From assembly GCA_016788525.1 (NCBI GenBank), contig JAEUPD010000019.1, positions 1 to 64,000 on the forward strand: DNA of 64,000 nt, given 5' to 3'. A program made the translations under genes and the position numbers. Source of the stretch: Rubrivivax sp. Lineage in GTDB: Bacteria > Pseudomonadota > Gammaproteobacteria > Burkholderiales > Burkholderiaceae_C. The notes beneath the pieces were generated by a model, which did no database searches, was not told the origin of the DNA, and saw only the letters and a program-made list of their open reading frames with translations. Numbering within the stretch: position 1 is the stretch's first letter; every line of letters begins with the position of its first letter. Below are positions 1-8,033 of this stretch, piece by piece.

Positions 1-831
1 GGCCTGGGGCTCGAAGCCGCCCATCACCAGGCCGCCCACCTCCTCCTTGTAGTAGATGTAGCCGTCGGGGTCGCGCATCACCGGCAGCATCGGGTGCACG
101 CCGTCGATGCGGTCGGTGACGATGTAGAAGTGCTCGGCCGAGAACAGCGGCACCGTCACGCCGGCCTTCATGCCGAACTGCCGCGCCCACTGGCCGGCGC
201 AGTTCACCAGCACCTCGCAACGCACGGTGTCGCCCTGGGCGGTGCGCACGCCCGCCACGTGCTCGGCATGCGCAGTGCGTTCGGTGAGCACCGCGTCGAC
301 CTGCACGCCCTCGGCGATCTTCACGCCGCGGTTGCGCGCACCCTTGGCCAGGCTCATGCACAGGTCGGCCGGGTTGGCCTTGCCGTCGCCGGGGATCCAG
401 ATCGCGCCTTGCAGGTCGTCGGTGCGCATCACAGGGAAGCGATCGCCCGCCTCCTTCGGCGTGATCAGTTGCACCTCGACGCCGAAGCTCCTGGCCAGCG
501 CCACCTGCTTCCTCAGCACCTGCATCCGCTCGGGGGTGCGCGCCACGTTCACGCTGCCACATTGCTTCCAGCCGGTGGCCAGGCCCGTCTCGGCCTCGAG
601 GCTGCCGTACAGCTCGATGCCGTACTTGCTCATGCGGGTCTGGTTGCGGTTGGGTCGCATCTGGCCCACCAGCCCGGCGGCGTGCCAGGTGGTGCCGCTG
701 GAGAGCTTGCCTTGCTCGAGCAGCAGCACGTCGGTGATGCCCAGGCGGGCCAGGTGGTAGGCGGTGGAACAGCCGGCGATGCCGCCGCCAACGATGACGA
801 CCCGGGCGTGGGTGGGCAGGGTAGAACTCAT
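1..831 (-). CDS. Sarcosine/dimethylglycine dehydrogenase-type FAD oxidoreductase (partial, C-terminus outside window)
   Basis: First 277 residues of a DadA/dimethylglycine-dehydrogenase-family flavoprotein; the gene continues past the left edge. An N-terminal Rossmann FAD motif (VVIVGGGIAGCSTAYHLA, about residues 12-29) is followed by GTTWHAAGL. In dimethylglycine and sarcosine dehydrogenases the His of this TWHAAGL motif carries the covalently bound flavin. Such enzymes oxidatively demethylate N-methylated amino acids and often carry a C-terminal GcvT-like folate domain, which cannot be checked here. The ATG at 831 is the first start ahead of the FAD motif. It is transcribed divergently from the H-NOX gene across a 188-base gap. 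The exact substrate (sarcosine, dimethylglycine or another N-methyl amine) is not determined. Confidence 0.85.
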   Translation of the reverse strand, partial: MSSTLPTHARVVIVGGGIAGCSTAYHLARLGITDVLLLEQGKLSSGTTWHAAGLVGQMRPNRNQTRMSKYGIELYGSLEAETGLATGWKQCGSVNVARTPERMQVLRKQVALARSFGVEVQLITPKEAGDRFPVMRTDDLQGAIWIPGDGKANPADLCMSLAKGARNRGVKIAEGVQVDAVLTERTAHAEHVAGVRTAQGDTVRCEVLVNCAGQWARQFGMKAGVTVPLFSAEHFYIVTDRIDGVHPMLPVMRDPDGYIYYKEEVGGLVMGGFEPQA

Positions 832-1019
832 GCCGGCCAGCCTAGCGCACCGGCCCGGCGCGGGCGATCGGGCGAATCCATGCCGGAAAAGCCCTGCATT
901 TCGGCCCCTGCCGCCGGAGCCGCCGTTCCGAGAATCGGCTTCACGGCGCGGCGGCGTGCAACGCTTCGGGCGCCGCGCCGCACCGAGAGGGCGGCGGGCA
1001 TCACGGCAGGAGGGCGCTC

Positions 1020-1553
1020 ATGAAGGGCGTGGTCTTCACCCAGTTCCTGGAGTTCGTGGCCGGCCGCTTCGGCGAGGATACGGTCGACGACATCATCGAG
1101 GCGTGCGCGCTGCCCAGTGGCGGCGCCTACACCAGCGTGGGCACCTACAGCCACGAAGAGATGCACGCGCTGACCGGCGCGCTGGCCGCGCGCTGCGGGC
1201 TGCCCGCCGCCGACCTGGTGCGCGACTTCGGCCACCACCTGGCCGGCAGCTTCGAACGCGGCTACCCTGACTTCTTCCGCCGCTCGGGCAGCTACTTCGA
1301 CTTCCTGGCCAGCGTCGAGGAGCACATTCATGTCGAGGTTCGCAAGCTGTACCCCGACGCCGAGCTGCCCGCCTTCACCGTCGTCGAGCGCTCGGCCAAG
1401 CGCATGGTGATGGACTATCGCAGTCCGCGCCGGCTGGGCGCGCTGGCCGAGGGGCTGCTGCGTGGCTCGGCGCGGCACTTCGGCGTGGAGGCCACGGTGC
1501 TGGCCCAGCCTCAGGGCGAGCACGCCATCCGCTTCATCATCGAGACGCGCTGA
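1020..1553 (+). CDS. H-NOX heme nitric oxide/oxygen sensor protein 1
   Basis: 177-aa stand-alone heme-NO-binding (HNOB, H-NOX) protein, the normal length for the family. The proximal heme ligand is expected at His104 (in HIHVEVRKLYPDAELP) and the heme-propionate motif YxSxR is intact at 133-137 (YRSPR); both match family positions (His102, Tyr131-Arg135 in Thermoanaerobacter H-NOX). In proteobacteria such cytosolic sensors bind NO, or CO/O2, and modulate a partner protein, usually a histidine kinase or a cyclic-di-GMP enzyme. A GGDEF-EAL gene follows 26 bases later, its expected partner. An AGGAGG at 1008-1013 fixes the ATG start. A second H-NOX lies at 11565-12122. Lack of a distal-pocket assignment leaves the gas preference open. 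Confidence 0.95.
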   Translation: MKGVVFTQFLEFVAGRFGEDTVDDIIEACALPSGGAYTSVGTYSHEEMHALTGALAARCGLPAADLVRDFGHHLAGSFERGYPDFFRRSGSYFDFLASVEEHIHVEVRKLYPDAELPAFTVVERSAKRMVMDYRSPRRLGALAEGLLRGSARHFGVEATVLAQPQGEHAIRFIIETR

Positions 1554-1579
1554 GAGGCTGCGCCCAGGCGCTGTTGCCA

Positions 1580-3145
1580 ATGGACGCGACCGGGCCTGCC
1601 GCACCTTGGGCCGAGCGCGTGCGCCGGCTCGAGGCCCGGCTCGCACGCGAGCAGCGTGCCCGCGCCCAGGCCGAGCAGATCATCGAGAGCAAGTCTCTCG
1701 AGCTGTGGGAGGCCAACCGCGCGCTGTCCGGGCTTGCCACCGATCTGGAGCGCCGCGTTGCCGAGCGCACGCAGGAGCTGAGCCGGGAACGCCACCGCGC
1801 GCTCCAGCTGGCCGAGACCGACGTGCTGACCGGCGTGGCCAACCGCGCCTGCTTCAACCAGCAGCTGGCACACGCGCTGGAGGCGGCGCGCGCCGGCGGC
1901 AGCGGCGGCGGCTCGCTGATCATGATGGACCTGGACGGCTTCAAGGCCATCAACGATGCGCACGGCCATGCCGCCGGCGATGCGCTGCTGGCGGCCGTGG
2001 CGCGCCGAATGGTCGCCGCGGTGAGGCCCTCGGATGTCGTGGCACGCCTGGGCGGCGACGAGTTCGCGCTGATCGTGCGCGACGGCACCTGCGCCGGGCC
2101 CGAAGTTGCCGAGCGATTGCTGCGCGCGCTGGCCGAGCCGGTGGTGATCGACGGGCGCCGCACCCACATCGGATGCTCGATCGGCGTGGCCCACTTCGGC
2201 GCCGACACCTGCGATGCCGACACGCTTCTGCGCGATGCCGACCTGGCGCTGTACACCTCCAAGCGCCAGGGTCGCGGGCGCGCCACGGTGTTCGACCAGG
2301 CGCTGCGCAGCGAGGTCTCGCGCCGCCAGGCGCTGCAAGACGAGGTGCGCCGGGCGGTGGCCGAAGAGCGCATCGAGCCGTGGTACCAGCCGGTCTACGA
2401 CCAGCGCCGCGGCCGGCACGTCGGCGCCGAGATGCTCGCGCGCTGGCACCATCCCGACGGCACGGTGCGCACACCGGCGCAGTTCCTCGCCGCGGTCGAG
2501 TCGCTCGACCTGCTCGACGCGATGACCGAGAGCATGCTGCGCCGCGCCCTGGTCGAGGCGCGCCCGCATGTCCAGGCCGGTCAGCTGGCCCACCTGGCAG
2601 TCAATGTGTCGCCCGCCCAGTTCAACCGCGGTTGGGCGCAGCAACGGCTGCCGCGCCTGCTGGCCGAGACCGGCTACCCGCCGCAGGCGCTGGTGGTGGA
2701 GATCACCGAGACCGCGCTCTTGCAGGACGCAGCCACCACCGGGGAACTGCTGCAGGCGTTGAAGGCAGAGGGCCTGCGTCTCGCGCTGGATGATTTCGGC
2801 GTGGGCTACTCGAACTTCTCGTTGCTGCGCAGGCTGCCGTTCGACCTGCTGAAGCTGGACCGCACACTGGTGTGCGACATCGTGACCGACGCCAACGCGC
2901 GCGCGCTGGCCGAGTGCGTGCTGGACCTGGCCGCGAAGTTGCACATCGACGTGGTGGCCGAGGGCGTGGAAGACGAGGCCCAGGCCGCGCTGCTGGCTGC
3001 GGCGGGGTGCGCCTGCATGCAGGGCTACTGGTTCGCCCGCCCGGCACGGCGGCTTCAGACCTGGTTCCGCCCGCCGCAGCGGGCACACAAGACGGCGGGC
3101 GGCCTCTCGCCGACGCAGCACGACGCCGTACTCGCGTCCCGGTAG
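1580..3145 (+). CDS. GGDEF-EAL cyclic-di-GMP enzyme, partner of H-NOX 1
   Basis: 521 aa. An N-terminal coiled coil (about residues 10-75) leads into a GGDEF domain with intact RLGGDEF and an RxxD inhibitory-site motif (RPSD) just upstream, then an EAL domain. The EAL signature is EML (GAEMLARW) rather than EAL, but the downstream catalytic blocks are present: NVSP, EITET, LDDFG, LKLDR, AEGVE and QGYWFARP. It may therefore both make (diguanylate cyclase) and degrade (phosphodiesterase) c-di-GMP. H-NOX/GGDEF-EAL operons are known from Shewanella and Legionella, where gas-bound H-NOX changes the balance of the two activities. The ATG at 1580 is preferred to a TTG at 1574. Its TAG stop lies inside the LacI-type operator at 3140-3153. 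Confidence 0.93.
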   Translation: MDATGPAAPWAERVRRLEARLAREQRARAQAEQIIESKSLELWEANRALSGLATDLERRVAERTQELSRERHRALQLAETDVLTGVANRACFNQQLAHALEAARAGGSGGGSLIMMDLDGFKAINDAHGHAAGDALLAAVARRMVAAVRPSDVVARLGGDEFALIVRDGTCAGPEVAERLLRALAEPVVIDGRRTHIGCSIGVAHFGADTCDADTLLRDADLALYTSKRQGRGRATVFDQALRSEVSRRQALQDEVRRAVAEERIEPWYQPVYDQRRGRHVGAEMLARWHHPDGTVRTPAQFLAAVESLDLLDAMTESMLRRALVEARPHVQAGQLAHLAVNVSPAQFNRGWAQQRLPRLLAETGYPPQALVVEITETALLQDAATTGELLQALKAEGLRLALDDFGVGYSNFSLLRRLPFDLLKLDRTLVCDIVTDANARALAECVLDLAAKLHIDVVAEGVEDEAQAALLAAAGCACMQGYWFARPARRLQTWFRPPQRAHKTAGGLSPTQHDAVLASR

Positions 3146-3153
3146 CGCTACCG
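3140..3153. promoter_or_regulatory. LacI-family operator candidate 1 (autoregulatory)
   Basis: Perfect 14-bp palindrome CGGTAGCGCTACCG, with the central CG typical of LacI/GntR-family (LacI superfamily) operators. It lies 11 bases before the start of the LacI-type regulator and overlaps the stop codon of the GGDEF-EAL gene. The same 12-bp core recurs at 4337-4348. Binding by the adjacent regulator is inferred. Confidence 0.75.
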
Positions 3154-3164
3154 CCGATGGCAGA

Positions 3165-4256
3165 ATGGGCAGCGTGGCAACCGAGCCCCGCGCCCCGCCC
3201 GCCCGCCGCAGCCGCCGCAGCAGCGGGGCCGTCACGCTGCACGATGTGGCCAAGCTGGCTGGCATCGCACCGATCACCGCCTCGCGCGCCATCAACACGC
3301 CGGCGCAGGTGTCGCCCGCGGTGCACCAGCGCGTGGCCGAGGCCATCGCCAAGACCGGCTATGTGCCCAACCGGCTGGCCGGCGGCCTGGCGTCGTCACG
3401 CAGCCGGCTGGTGGCCGCGGTGGTGCCCACCATCAGCGGGCCCATCTTCGCGCCCACGATCGAGGCACTCACCGAGTCGCTGGCTGCGCGCGGCTACCAA
3501 CTGATGCTCGGGCAGTCGGGCTACGGGGCGGGGCAGGAGGGCAGCCGCGAAGACGCGCTGCTCGAAGCGATCATCGGCCGCCGGCCCGACGGCGTGGTGC
3601 TCACCGGCATCGTGCACTCGTCGCTCGGCCGGCGCCGGCTGCTGGCCGCGGGCATTCCGGTGGTGGAAACCTGGGATCTGACCGCCACGCCGATCGACAT
3701 GCTGGTGGGCTTCTCGCACGCCGAGGTCGGGCGTGCCGTTGCCCGCTTCCTGCAGGCGCGCGGGCGGCGCCGGCTGGCGGTGATCATCGGCAGCGACGAT
3801 CGCGCCGCGCAACGCGGTGCGGCCTTTGCCGCCGAGGCGAAGGCGCTCGGCTTGCCGGACGTGCGCGTGATCACGGTACCGGCGCCCTCGACGATGCGCG
3901 CCGGACGCTCGGCGCTCGGTGAGCTGCTTGCTGATGCGTCGCCTGCCGGTCCCGCCGCCGGGCGCGGCCGGCGGGCCGTGGATGCGGTGTTCTGCAGCTC
4001 CGACCTGCTGGCGCTGGGCGTGCTGGCCGAGGCCGCGGCGCGCCATGTCGCGGTGCCCAAGGCGCTGGCGGTGGTCGGCTTCGGCGACCTGGCGTTTGCC
4101 GCCGACACGCTGCCGCCACTGACCACCGTGCACATCAACGCCGGCGCCATCGGGCGGCAGGCGGCCGAGTTCATCGTGGAACGCGCCGAGGGGCGCAGCG
4201 TGCCGGCGCGCGTGATCGACATCGGGTTCTCGATCACCGAGCGCGAGAGCGCCTGA
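3165..4256 (+). CDS. LacI-family transcriptional regulator of sugar-acid genes
   Basis: 363 aa. After a basic N-terminal extension, a LacI helix-turn-helix (VTLHDVAKLAGIAPITASRA, about residues 23-42) and hinge helix are followed by a periplasmic-binding-protein-like effector domain. Overall it resembles the GntR (gluconate) subgroup, which usually represses sugar-acid catabolism until a sugar acid or its phosphate binds. Its own start is preceded by the palindrome at 3140-3153, and the same palindrome precedes the tctC-dehydratase genes downstream, so it most likely represses both itself and that operon. The true inducer is unknown. The start could also lie a few codons later, since the first 20 residues are low complexity. 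Confidence 0.92.
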   Translation: MGSVATEPRAPPARRSRRSSGAVTLHDVAKLAGIAPITASRAINTPAQVSPAVHQRVAEAIAKTGYVPNRLAGGLASSRSRLVAAVVPTISGPIFAPTIEALTESLAARGYQLMLGQSGYGAGQEGSREDALLEAIIGRRPDGVVLTGIVHSSLGRRRLLAAGIPVVETWDLTATPIDMLVGFSHAEVGRAVARFLQARGRRRLAVIIGSDDRAAQRGAAFAAEAKALGLPDVRVITVPAPSTMRAGRSALGELLADASPAGPAAGRGRRAVDAVFCSSDLLALGVLAEAAARHVAVPKALAVVGFGDLAFAADTLPPLTTVHINAGAIGRQAAEFIVERAEGRSVPARVIDIGFSITERESA

Positions 4257-4257
4257 G

Positions 4258-4276
4258 CGCGCCCGCGGCGGGCGCG
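4258..4276 (+). terminator. GC-rich hairpin after the LacI gene
   Basis: Two bases after the stop codon, CGCGCCCG and CGGGCGCG form an 8-bp stem around a CGG loop. There is no T-run, so intrinsic termination is uncertain, but the position just downstream of the regulator and ahead of the next operator fits a separator. Confidence 0.4.
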
Positions 4277-4335
4277 GCGCGGCCGCACGGGCACCGGCGG
4301 CGGGCCCCAGCGCCTTCGCTCTTGCGCGCGCGCAC

Positions 4336-4349
4336 TGGTAGCGCTACCA
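4336..4349. promoter_or_regulatory. LacI-family operator candidate 2 (tctC operon)
   Basis: Perfect 14-bp palindrome TGGTAGCGCTACCA in the 209-base gap between the LacI-type gene and tctC, 116 bases ahead of the tctC start. Its 12-bp core is identical to that at 3141-3152. It is the probable control site of the catabolic operon. Confidence 0.78.
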
Positions 4350-4465
4350 TTCGCCTCAGCTTACCGTTCCGCCGTGGCTGCCGACCCAGCGGCACCCCGA
4401 TCTGGTCACCGCGGCTGCCCCGCACGGCACGCCCCGCCCCACACCCCCACCACCGGAGACACCTC

Positions 4466-5452
4466 ATGGCTCGCCGACCCTTCCTTGCCGCCGCGCTGCT
4501 GGCCCTCAGCCCCCTGGCGCTGCCCGCGTACGCACAAGACACCTGGCCCAGCAAGCCGCTGAAGATCATCAGCCCCTTCCCCGCCGGCGGCACCAGCGAC
4601 GTGATGGCGCGTTTGCTCGCGCCGGCGCTCAGCAAGGAGCTCGGCCAGACGGTCATCGTCGAGAACATCGGCGGCGCCGGCGGCACCATCGGCACCCTCA
4701 AGGCGCTGCAGGCGCAGGCCGACGGCTACACGCTCATCCAGACGGGCGTCGGCCAGAACGCCGTGGCGCACGGCCTCGACCCCAAGCTCGCCTACGACTC
4801 GATGCGCGACTTCATCCACATCGCGCAGGTGCACTCGGGCCCCAACGTGCTGGTGGTGCACCCCGAGCAGCCGTTCAAGACCTACCAGGAACTCATCGCC
4901 TACATCCGCAAGAACCCGGGCAAGATGAACTACGGCTACACCCATGCGGCCAGCGGCCACATGGCGATGGAGCTGCTCAAGCAGGTGGGCGGTGAGAAAG
5001 GGCAGCCGCTGTTCATCGTGGGCATTCCCTACCGCGGCGGCGGCCCGATGATGCAAGACCTGCTGGGCGGCCAGATCCCGATGATGTTCATCAACCAGGA
5101 CGTCGCCTTCCAGCACGTGAAGGCCGGCAAGCTGCGCGCGCTGGCCGTCACCAGCCGGCAGCGCAACCCGCTGTACCCCGATACGCCCACCATCGAAGAG
5201 CTGGGCGTCAGGGGCTACGAGGCGTTGAGCTGGTCAGGCCTGTCGCTGGCCAGGAACACGCCCAAGCCCATCGTCGACAAGCTCGAAGCGGCGATGAAGA
5301 AGATCATGGCCTCGGCCGAGGTGCGCCAGAAGCTCGAGTCCACCGGCTTCGTGGTGCCGGCGCAAGGCATCGATGCCTACACGAAGTTCGTCAAGAGCGA
5401 GATCGATCTCTGGACGCGCGTCATCAACACCGCCGGCATCAAGGCGCAATGA
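4466..5452 (+). CDS. TctC/Bug-family periplasmic substrate-binding protein
   Basis: 328 aa with a Sec signal peptide ending near residue 23 (LPAYAQD) and the Bug/TctC hallmarks PSKPLKIISPFPAGGTSD near the mature N-terminus and GGQIPMMF further on. Such proteins bind carboxylated solutes, either for a tripartite TctABC carrier or as orphans. No TctA or TctB gene is present here. GGAGA at 4455-4459 supports the ATG at 4466. The stop overlaps the next start by four bases (ATGA), coupling it to the dehydratase. With its neighbours it probably captures a sugar acid. Ligand identity is inference. Confidence 0.92.
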   Translation: MARRPFLAAALLALSPLALPAYAQDTWPSKPLKIISPFPAGGTSDVMARLLAPALSKELGQTVIVENIGGAGGTIGTLKALQAQADGYTLIQTGVGQNAVAHGLDPKLAYDSMRDFIHIAQVHSGPNVLVVHPEQPFKTYQELIAYIRKNPGKMNYGYTHAASGHMAMELLKQVGGEKGQPLFIVGIPYRGGGPMMQDLLGGQIPMMFINQDVAFQHVKAGKLRALAVTSRQRNPLYPDTPTIEELGVRGYEALSWSGLSLARNTPKPIVDKLEAAMKKIMASAEVRQKLESTGFVVPAQGIDAYTKFVKSEIDLWTRVINTAGIKAQ

Positions 5453-7200
5453 GCGCTGCCCGCCCAAGCGCCGGTCGCAAGACCGCTGCCGAGCTGCGCA
5501 GCGCGCGCTGGTTCGCGCCCGACGACCTGCGCAGCTTCGGCCACCGCTCGCGCGTGATGCAGATGGGCTACGGCCCGGCCGACTACCTCGGCAAGCCGGT
5601 CATCGCCATCGTCAACACCTGGAGCGATGCCAACCAGTGCCACACGCACTTCAAGCAGCGCGTCGAAGACGTGAAGCGCGGCGTGCTGCAGGCCGGCGGC
5701 TTTCCGCTGGAGCTGCCGGCCATCTCGCTCTCGGAAAGCATGGTCAAGCCCACCACCATGCTGTACCGCAACTTTCTCGCGATGGAGACCGAGGAGCTGC
5801 TGCGCAGCCACCCGGTCGATGGCGCGGTGCTGATGGGCGGTTGCGACAAGACGACGCCGGGCCTCTTGATGGGCGCGTTCTCGGCGGGGCTGCCGTGCAT
5901 CTACCTGCCCGCCGGGCCCATGCTTCGCGGCAACTGGCGCGGCCAGCAGCTGGGCTCGGGCTCCGACGGCTGGAAGTACTGGGACGAGCGCCGCGCCGGC
6001 CGCATCAGCGCGCAGGCCTGGCACGAGATGGAAGCGGGCATCGCACGCAGCCACGGCACCTGCATGACGATGGGCACCGCAGCCACGATGATGGGCATTG
6101 CCGAGGCCATCGGCCTCACGCTGCCCGGCGCCAGCAGCATCCCCGCGGCCGACGCCGGCCACGTGCGCATGAGCGCCGAGTGCGGCCGCCGCGCGGTGGC
6201 CATGGTGTGGGAAGACCTGACGCCCGCGCGCCTGCTCAGCCGCGAAAGCTTCACCAACGGCATCGCCTGCGCGATGGCCATGGGCTGCAGCACCAACGCC
6301 ATCATCCACCTCGTGGCCATGAGCCGCCGCGCCGGCCACCCGGTGACGCTGGACGATTTCGACGCCGCCAGCCGCCGCGTGCCGGTGATCGCCAACATCC
6401 GCCCCAGCGGCGAGAAGTACCTGATGGAAGACTTCTTCTACGCCGGCGGCCTGCGCGCGCTGCTGGCGCAGATGCCCGAGCACCTGGCCACCGGCGCACT
6501 CACCGTCAACGGCCGCACGCTGGGCGAGAACATCGCTGGCGCCGAGGTCTACGACGCCGATGTCATCCGCCCGCTTTCCAACCCCATCTATGCCGAAGGC
6601 GCGCTGGCGGTGCTGCGCGGCAACCTCGCGCCCGACGGCGTGATCATCAAGCCCAGCGCGGTGGCGCCGCACCTGCTGCAGCACACCGGCCGCGCACTGG
6701 TGTTCGACGACTACCCGTCGCTGAAGGCGGCCAGCGAAGACCCCGCGCTCGATGTCACCGCCGGCGACATCCTGGTGCTGCGCAACGCCGGCCCGCAGGG
6801 CGCCGGCATGCCCGAGTGGGGCATGCTGCCCATCCCCACCAAGCTGCTGAAGCAAGGCGTGCGCGACATGCTGCGCCTCTCTGACGCGCGCATGAGCGGC
6901 ACCAGCTACGGCGGCTGCCTGCTGCACTGCAGCCCCGAGGCCTACATCGGCGGGCCGCTGGCGCTGGTGAAGACCGGCGACCGCATCACCGTGGACGTGC
7001 CCGCGCGCCGCATCCACCTGGAGGTGGCCGATGACGAACTCGCGCGCCGCCGCGCCGCCTGGCAACCGCCGCCGCCGCGCTACCAGCGTGGCTACGGCTG
7101 GATGTTCGGCCGCCACATCAAGCAGGCGCACGAGGGCTGCGACTTCGACTTCCTCGAAACCAGCTTCGGTGCGCCGGTGCCGGAGCCGAGCATCTACTGA
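5449..7200 (+). CDS. IlvD/Edd-family sugar-acid dehydratase (L-arabinonate dehydratase type)
   Basis: 583 aa, full length for the IlvD/Edd family. The three [2Fe-2S] cysteines of the sugar-acid branch are visible at Cys64 (NQCH), Cys132 (GGCDKTTP) and Cys205 (HGTCMTMGTA), and Lys134 corresponds to the carbamylated metal-binding lysine. The spacing matches Rhizobium L-arabinonate dehydratase, where the cysteines are offset by five. The reaction is removal of water from an aldonic acid to give a 2-keto-3-deoxy acid. Translation is coupled to tctC by an ATGA overlap. Similarity to branched-chain IlvD is lower; the sugar-acid context with TctC, RraA-like and enolase-type genes makes an aldonate the more likely substrate, though which one cannot be read from sequence. 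Confidence 0.9.
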   Translation: MSAARPSAGRKTAAELRSARWFAPDDLRSFGHRSRVMQMGYGPADYLGKPVIAIVNTWSDANQCHTHFKQRVEDVKRGVLQAGGFPLELPAISLSESMVKPTTMLYRNFLAMETEELLRSHPVDGAVLMGGCDKTTPGLLMGAFSAGLPCIYLPAGPMLRGNWRGQQLGSGSDGWKYWDERRAGRISAQAWHEMEAGIARSHGTCMTMGTAATMMGIAEAIGLTLPGASSIPAADAGHVRMSAECGRRAVAMVWEDLTPARLLSRESFTNGIACAMAMGCSTNAIIHLVAMSRRAGHPVTLDDFDAASRRVPVIANIRPSGEKYLMEDFFYAGGLRALLAQMPEHLATGALTVNGRTLGENIAGAEVYDADVIRPLSNPIYAEGALAVLRGNLAPDGVIIKPSAVAPHLLQHTGRALVFDDYPSLKAASEDPALDVTAGDILVLRNAGPQGAGMPEWGMLPIPTKLLKQGVRDMLRLSDARMSGTSYGGCLLHCSPEAYIGGPLALVKTGDRITVDVPARRIHLEVADDELARRRAAWQPPPPRYQRGYGWMFGRHIKQAHEGCDFDFLETSFGAPVPEPSIY

Positions 7201-7263
7201 GTCCACATTGAACCGCACCGCGGTCAGCCGCTGTCCACCGCCACTTCGACAACCGAGGCACCC

Positions 7264-7974
7264 ATGCCCCTCAAGGACACCACCCGCCAGCAACTCATGG
7301 GCGTGAGCACCGCCACGCTGTGCACGGCCCTGTTCAAGCGCGGCCTGCGCAACCAGTTCATCCAGAACGTGCACCCGCTGAACACGGGCTTGCCCAACAT
7401 GGTGGGCGAGGCCTTCACGCTGCGCTACATCCCGGCGCGCGAAGACTTGAACCCGATCACCGTGTTCCAGGACCGATCGCACCCGCAGCGGAAAGCGGTG
7501 GAAGAGTGCCCGCCGGGCGCGGTGTTCGTGATCGACAGCCGCAAGGATGCGCGCGCTGCCTCGGCCGGCAGCATCCTCGTGACAAGGCTCATGAAGCGCG
7601 GCGTGGCCGGCGTCGTCACCGACGGCGGCTTTCGCGACAGCCCCGAGATCGCGCGCCTGCCTTTCCCGGCCTACCACCACCGCCCCAGCGCGCCCACCAA
7701 CCTCACGCTGCACCAGGCGCTGGACATCAACGTGCCCATCGGCTGCGGCGACGTGGCCGTGTGGCCGGGCGACGTGGTGGTGGGCGACGGCGAAGGCGTG
7801 GTGGTGATTCCCGCGGCCATCGCTGCCGAGGTGGCCGCCGAGGCGGTGGAGATGACGGCGTTCGAAGACTTCGTCACCGAGCGCGTCAACGCCGGGCAGT
7901 CGATCCTCGGACTGTACCCACCGACCGATGAAGTCAACCAGCAGGCATTCCAGGCCTGGCGGCGGGGGAAGTAG
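7264..7974 (+). CDS. RraA-family protein (possible keto-acid aldolase/decarboxylase)
   Basis: 236 aa with the RraA/HMG-aldolase fold signature, notably GVAGVVTDGGFRD, which carries the conserved Arg and Asp used for divalent metal and pyruvate/oxaloacetate binding, and the C-terminal GDVVVGDGEGVVVIP. Members include the RNase E inhibitor RraA, 4-hydroxy-4-methyl-2-oxoglutarate aldolase and oxaloacetate decarboxylases. Beside two dehydratases that yield 2-keto-3-deoxy acids, an aldolase or decarboxylase acting on their product is more likely than RNase regulation. Gaps of 63 and 59 bases to the flanking genes suggest one transcript. Confidence 0.85.
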   Translation: MPLKDTTRQQLMGVSTATLCTALFKRGLRNQFIQNVHPLNTGLPNMVGEAFTLRYIPAREDLNPITVFQDRSHPQRKAVEECPPGAVFVIDSRKDARAASAGSILVTRLMKRGVAGVVTDGGFRDSPEIARLPFPAYHHRPSAPTNLTLHQALDINVPIGCGDVAVWPGDVVVGDGEGVVVIPAAIAAEVAAEAVEMTAFEDFVTERVNAGQSILGLYPPTDEVNQQAFQAWRRGK

Positions 7975-8033
7975 GCCCCCCCCCGGACGCACGACCACCG
8001 CTCATCCCCCTCGAGCCTCCGACCTTCAGCACC

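Noticed and set aside
5377..7998. Very long minus-strand open frame (873 codons) across the dehydratase and RraA genes
   Set aside because: It is a GC-bias shadow: His/Gly/Ala-rich translation without domains, while the plus-strand frames carry complete family motifs.
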